Assembly (NCBI RefSeq): GCF_003711845.1 | Contig: NZ_RHLQ01000019.1 | Location: 1-64,000 of the forward strand | Length of the DNA stretch: 64,000 nt | Origin: Lysinibacillus halotolerans | GTDB taxonomy: Bacteria; Bacillota; Bacilli; Bacillales_A; Planococcaceae | Reading direction: 5' to 3' | Shown here: positions 61,123 to 64,000 of the stretch, piece by piece | Layout of the letters: each line of letters starts with the position of its first letter | How positions within the stretch are numbered: position 1 is the stretch's first letter | Translations under genes and position numbers: made by a program | Notes under the pieces: generated by a model | What the model was told of the DNA's origin: nothing | Seen by the model: only the letters and a program-made list of their open reading frames with translations | Database searches by the model: none

Positions 61123-61665
61123 ATGGCAAACTTAAATATTGGTATTATTTTAGGGTCAACTCGAGAAGGTCGTGTTAGCCCGCAAGTAGGTGCGTGGGTA
61201 AAAGAGTTAGCAGATAAACGTGGCGATGCAAATTATACAATTATCGATATCGCAGATTATAAATTACCGTTTTTAGGTGAAGCTGGTGCAGATAATTCTG
61301 GTGTAGCAGCTTGGTCTGAAGCGATTGCAAAACAAGATGGATTTGTATTCATCGTCCAAGAATATAATCACTCTATTACAGGTGCTCTTAAAAATGCATT
61401 AGATTTACTTCGTGAACAATGGAACAATAAAGCGGCAGGTATTGTTTCTTATGGTTCTGTAGGTGGTGCTCGTGCTGCGGAACATTTACGGGGCATTTTA
61501 GGTGAGTTATTAGTTGCTGACGTACGTGTACATCCAGCTTTATCACTATTCACTGATTTCGAAAACGGTACAGAATTCAAACCTAAAGCTGTTCAATCAG
61601 ACTCGGTAAATCAAATGTTAGATCAAGTCATTTCTTGGTCTACTGCCTTAAAAACAATTCGATAA
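61123..61665 (+). CDS. NAD(P)H-dependent FMN reductase / azoreductase
   Basis: 180-residue flavodoxin-like protein from the ATG at 61123, 8 bases after AAAAGGAGG. FMN phosphate loop GSTREGRVSPQ (about 10-20), VQEYNHSITGALKNALD (about 80-96) and SYGSVGGARAAEHLR (about 114-128) are typical of NADPH-dependent FMN reductases. An in-frame ATG at 61072 would add MGFLNKLFGTEQKEEET. Two-electron reduction of quinones or azo compounds without semiquinone formation is the expected role, like AzoR enzymes in the B. subtilis MhqR regulon. Confidence 0.85.
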   Translation: MANLNIGIILGSTREGRVSPQVGAWVKELADKRGDANYTIIDIADYKLPFLGEAGADNSGVAAWSEAIAKQDGFVFIVQEYNHSITGALKNALDLLREQWNNKAAGIVSYGSVGGARAAEHLRGILGELLVADVRVHPALSLFTDFENGTEFKPKAVQSDSVNQMLDQVISWSTALKTIR

Positions 61666-61677
61666 TAAAATAGAAAC

Positions 61678-61704
61678 CATGTGTATGGACTATCCATACA
61701 CATG
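61678..61704. terminator. Hairpin after the FMN reductase gene
   Basis: Perfect 12-bp stem CATGTGTATGGA / TCCATACACATG with a 3-base loop; tail TCTCTATT has few T, so it may act as a partial terminator or mRNA-end stabiliser within the cluster. Confidence 0.65.
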
Positions 61705-61763
61705 TCTCTATTAATAGGTTGTTGCGGGACTCTTAAAGTTGAAAAATATTGTTGTATGAAGTT

Positions 61764-61806
61764 TGAGCAAATCCTTTGAAGTTATTTCCTTTGAAGGATG
61801 TGCTCA
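61764..61806. promoter_or_regulatory. Inverted repeat before mhqO
   Basis: TGAGCAAATCCTT (61764-61776) with AAGGATGTGCTCA (61794-61806), one mismatch in 13 bp, 30 bp ahead of the mhqO GTG. No T run. A leader structure of unknown role. Confidence 0.4.
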
Positions 61807-61836
61807 GACGTTATGCATAAATTGGAGGAAACTGAA

Positions 61837-62775
61837 GTGAAAAAACAGACAACAGGAATTCATCATATTACAGCAATCGTCGGTCACCCACAAGAAAATG
61901 TTGATTTTTATGCTGGGGTACTAGGTTTACGTCTAGTAAAGAAAACGATTAATTTTGATGATCCAGGTACTTATCATTTATATTTTGGTAACGAAGGTGG
62001 AAAACCAGGTTCTATCATTACTTTTTTCCCTTGGGCTAACGCTTATAATGGACAAATTGGTGATGGGCAAGTAGGGGTTACAACTTATGCCGTTCCTGTC
62101 GGTGCAATGGAGTTTTGGAAAGAGAGATTAACAAAATTTGAAATCGAATATACATTAAATGAAAGATTTGGAGAAACTTTTCTTCAATTCGATGATCCCC
62201 ATGGATTGCACCTTGAAATTGTTGAACGGGAACAGGGAGAATTAAACCCTTGGACATTTGGTGGCGTGACGAAGGATGTTGCCATTAAAGGGTTTGGCGG
62301 GGCAGTCTTATTTTCTGCCCGTCCAGAAGAAACTGCGTCAACTTTAGTAGACGTAATGGGACTTGAATTAGTAGGGACAGAAGGAAATTATACGAGATTT
62401 AAAGCTTCAGGTGATATTGGAAATATTATTGATTTAAAAATGATTACAGGTGTTAGAGGCACAATGGGGGTAGGCACGGTTCACCATTTAGCATGGCGAG
62501 CTAAAGATGATCAAGAGCATATGGAATGGCAAGAGTATGCTATGGATCACGGTCAGCACGTAACTGAAATTAAAGACCGAAATTATTTTAATGCCATTTA
62601 TTTCCGTGAATCGGGTGAAATTTTATTTGAAATTGCAACTGACCTACCTGGATTTGCCCATGATGAATCTTACGAAACGATGGGGAGTCAACTCATGTTG
62701 CCTACTCAATATGAACATTTACGTGACCGATTAGAAATGTCACTTATTCCAATTCAAGTACGTCCGATTGATTAA
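61837..62775 (+). CDS. mhqO: Ring-cleaving dioxygenase MhqO-like
   Basis: 312 residues from a GTG six bases after GGAGG; the frame is open 13 codons upstream into a hairpin. VOC-fold protein paralogous to the gene at 60072, sharing LRLVKKT, TYHLYF and GTVHH. Metal ligands in GIHHITAIVG, VHHLAWR and ILFEIATDLPGFAHDE. Length matches B. subtilis MhqO. Expected to attack hydroquinone/catechol-type compounds. 11 bp before the flavin reductase gene. Confidence 0.87.
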   Translation: MKKQTTGIHHITAIVGHPQENVDFYAGVLGLRLVKKTINFDDPGTYHLYFGNEGGKPGSIITFFPWANAYNGQIGDGQVGVTTYAVPVGAMEFWKERLTKFEIEYTLNERFGETFLQFDDPHGLHLEIVEREQGELNPWTFGGVTKDVAIKGFGGAVLFSARPEETASTLVDVMGLELVGTEGNYTRFKASGDIGNIIDLKMITGVRGTMGVGTVHHLAWRAKDDQEHMEWQEYAMDHGQHVTEIKDRNYFNAIYFRESGEILFEIATDLPGFAHDESYETMGSQLMLPTQYEHLRDRLEMSLIPIQVRPID

Positions 62776-62786
62776 GGGGGAAATAC

Positions 62787-63401
62787 ATGATTTCAATTCA
62801 ACCGAAAAACAATAGTGAACGTGAAAATTATAAGATATTAACAGGCACGATTATTCCGAGACCAATCGCCTTTGTAACAACCATTTCTGATGAAGGCGTT
62901 GTAAATGGAGCGCCCTTTAGCTATTTCAATATTGTTTCCTCAAATCCTCCATTAGTCTCGGTGGCTATACAAAGAGCAAATGGGAATTTAAAGGATACAG
63001 CTCGCAATATTTACAACAATGGAGAGTTTGTTGTGCATATAGTTGACCAAAACAATGTAAAACAGGTGAACGAAACGGCAGCTAGCTTACCTTATAATGA
63101 AAGTGAGCTTGATATAGCAAATTTGACTCAAGTTCCAAGCGATATGATAAACGTTCCTGGTGTAAAAGAATCTAAGGTAAGGTTCGAGTGTAAACTTGTT
63201 CAAGCATTACCTTTACTTAATGAAGAAAACCCTGGAAGTGATTTGTTTATAGGGGAAGTTGTGTTATTTCATATAGATGAATCAATTTATGATCAGGATA
63301 AAAGATATATTGATGAACGTAGTTTAGATGCAGTTAGCCGTTTAGCGGGGCAAAACTATGCCACTTTAGGTGATATATTTTCTATTAAAAGACCAAAGTG
63401 A
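62787..63401 (+). CDS. Flavin reductase-like domain protein
   Basis: 204 residues, FMN-binding split-barrel of the flavin reductase type: ILTGTIIPRPIAFVTTISDEG (about 18-38), GAPFSYFNIVSSNPPLVSVAI (about 43-63), and ARNIYNNGEFVVHIV. It starts behind AAGGGGG. It may supply reduced FMN to partners or reduce quinones itself. It is not among the classical B. subtilis mhq genes, though the operon position makes it part of the same response here. Confidence 0.85.
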   Translation: MISIQPKNNSERENYKILTGTIIPRPIAFVTTISDEGVVNGAPFSYFNIVSSNPPLVSVAIQRANGNLKDTARNIYNNGEFVVHIVDQNNVKQVNETAASLPYNESELDIANLTQVPSDMINVPGVKESKVRFECKLVQALPLLNEENPGSDLFIGEVVLFHIDESIYDQDKRYIDERSLDAVSRLAGQNYATLGDIFSIKRPK

Positions 63402-63423
63402 TTGTTTATAAAGGAGAAAATTG

Positions 63424-64000
63424 AATGCGACATATATTTAAAGAAGGAACAAACCCAAATAAACCTGTATTACTTCTATTGCATGGTACAGGTGGGAACG
63501 AAAATGACTTACTGCCAATAGCAGATATTATAGACTCTGAAGCCTCTGTATTAAGTGTTAGAGGGAATGTTTTAGAAAACGGAATGCCTCGGTTTTTTAA
63601 ACGTCTTGCTGAAGGTGTTTTTGATGAAGAGGATTTAATTTTTCGGACAAATGAACTAAATCAATTTTTGGATGATGCTGCTAATAAATATCAATTTGAT
63701 CGTCATAATATTGTAGCAATCGGTTATTCAAATGGAGCGAACATAGCTGCGAGTTTACTATTTCATATTCAAGATACTCTTAAAGGAGCAATTTTGCACC
63801 ATCCAATGGTTCCGAGAAGAGGTATTCAATTACCAAATCTAGAAGGAATTAATATTTTCATTGCAGCAGGTGTGAACGATCCAATTTGTCCTCAACAAGA
63901 GTCAATTGAACTAAAGGAACTTTTAGAAAGTGCCGGTGCCAATGTTCAAGATCATTGGGAAAATAGAGGACATCAATTAACGATGTCCGAAATTCAAACA
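63424..64000 (+). CDS. mhqD: Carboxylesterase/phospholipase MhqD-like (cut by window end)
   Basis: 192 codons to the window edge, from an ATG after AAAGGAGA. Alpha/beta hydrolase of the carboxylesterase-phospholipase family: LLHGTGGNENDL (about 18-29), nucleophile GYSNGAN (about 101-107), acid in GVNDPICP (about 150) and His in RGHQLT (about 183), so the triad is complete and few residues are missing. MhqD follows a dioxygenase in the B. subtilis mhqED operon. Expected to hydrolyse ester or lactone products of ring cleavage. Confidence 0.87.

Noticed and set aside
61750-61836. T-box or amino acid riboswitch before mhqO
   Set aside because: The hairpin pair lacks a T-box sequence and a terminator with T run, and the downstream genes are detoxification enzymes.
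36-64000. tRNA, rRNA, CRISPR arrays, prophage or integron
   Set aside because: Looked for cloverleaf-like clusters, regularly spaced repeats and phage gene runs; none seen. The only recombinase-like gene (25880) lacks its active site.

Overview
The window reads as chromosomal DNA of a low-GC, endospore-forming member of the Bacillales, most likely Planococcaceae (Lysinibacillus/Ureibacillus-like). The reasons are AT-rich sequence, strong AGGAGG-type ribosome sites with frequent GTG and TTG starts, a perfect Bacillus-type Fur box, MhqR-type and cre-type operators, and sporulation-linked genes (LytH-like peptidase, CotG-like peptide with a kinase). I see no rRNA, tRNA, CRISPR array, prophage or intact insertion sequence.

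Layout. 1-5.4 kb: PfkB sugar kinase, fumarase FumC with a Fur-controlled leader that looks like an FsrA-type small RNA, a thiosulfate uptake pair (TsuA/TsuB), a small unknown gene and YpsA. 5.4-11.9 kb: ornithine aminotransferase RocD, a TetR regulator divergent from a large MMPL/RND transporter, and a NorA-like MFS pump. 11.9-13.5 kb: a gene desert with hairpins and an orphan ribosome site. 13.6-17.7 kb: a secreted peptide divergent from an ABC system whose large permease carries a peptidase-like domain without catalytic residues. 18-30 kb: housekeeping and stress genes (two SDRs, MenC/NAAAR enolase, YkvI, lipoprotein, LD-carboxypeptidase, UspA-SulP, a recombinase-fold protein without active site, TetR, MsbA-type ABC exporter). 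30-36 kb: YugN-like protein, kinase plus CotG-like peptide, acetate-type symporter with DUF485 partner, Gly/Pro-rich protein, DinB protein.

36.7-46.1 kb is a two-operon catabolic locus: alpha/beta hydrolase, CoA-transferase A/B, thiolase, short-chain fatty acid transporter, 3-hydroxyacyl-CoA dehydrogenase, zinc alcohol dehydrogenase, cyclase-type metal hydrolase, and two double-CMD proteins whose halves are in opposite order. It should turn an unidentified, possibly cyclic, oxygenated substrate into acetyl-CoA. 47.9-54.7 kb is a reductive pyrimidine degradation locus (amidohydrolase, dihydropyrimidinase, PreT, PreA) under a divergent PucR-type regulator.

55-59 kb holds a DUF2087 regulator with a GIY-YIG-like partner, a lipoprotein with an HEYAH zinc motif, a thioredoxin and LytH. 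59.2 kb to the end is a quinone/electrophile defence cluster (YceI, MhqA, FMN reductase, MhqO, flavin reductase, MhqD cut by the window edge). Its two promoters each carry an imperfect plus a near-perfect or perfect MhqR-type palindrome. A further copy stands in front of the SDR at 18 kb, so one regulon is split across 40 kb.
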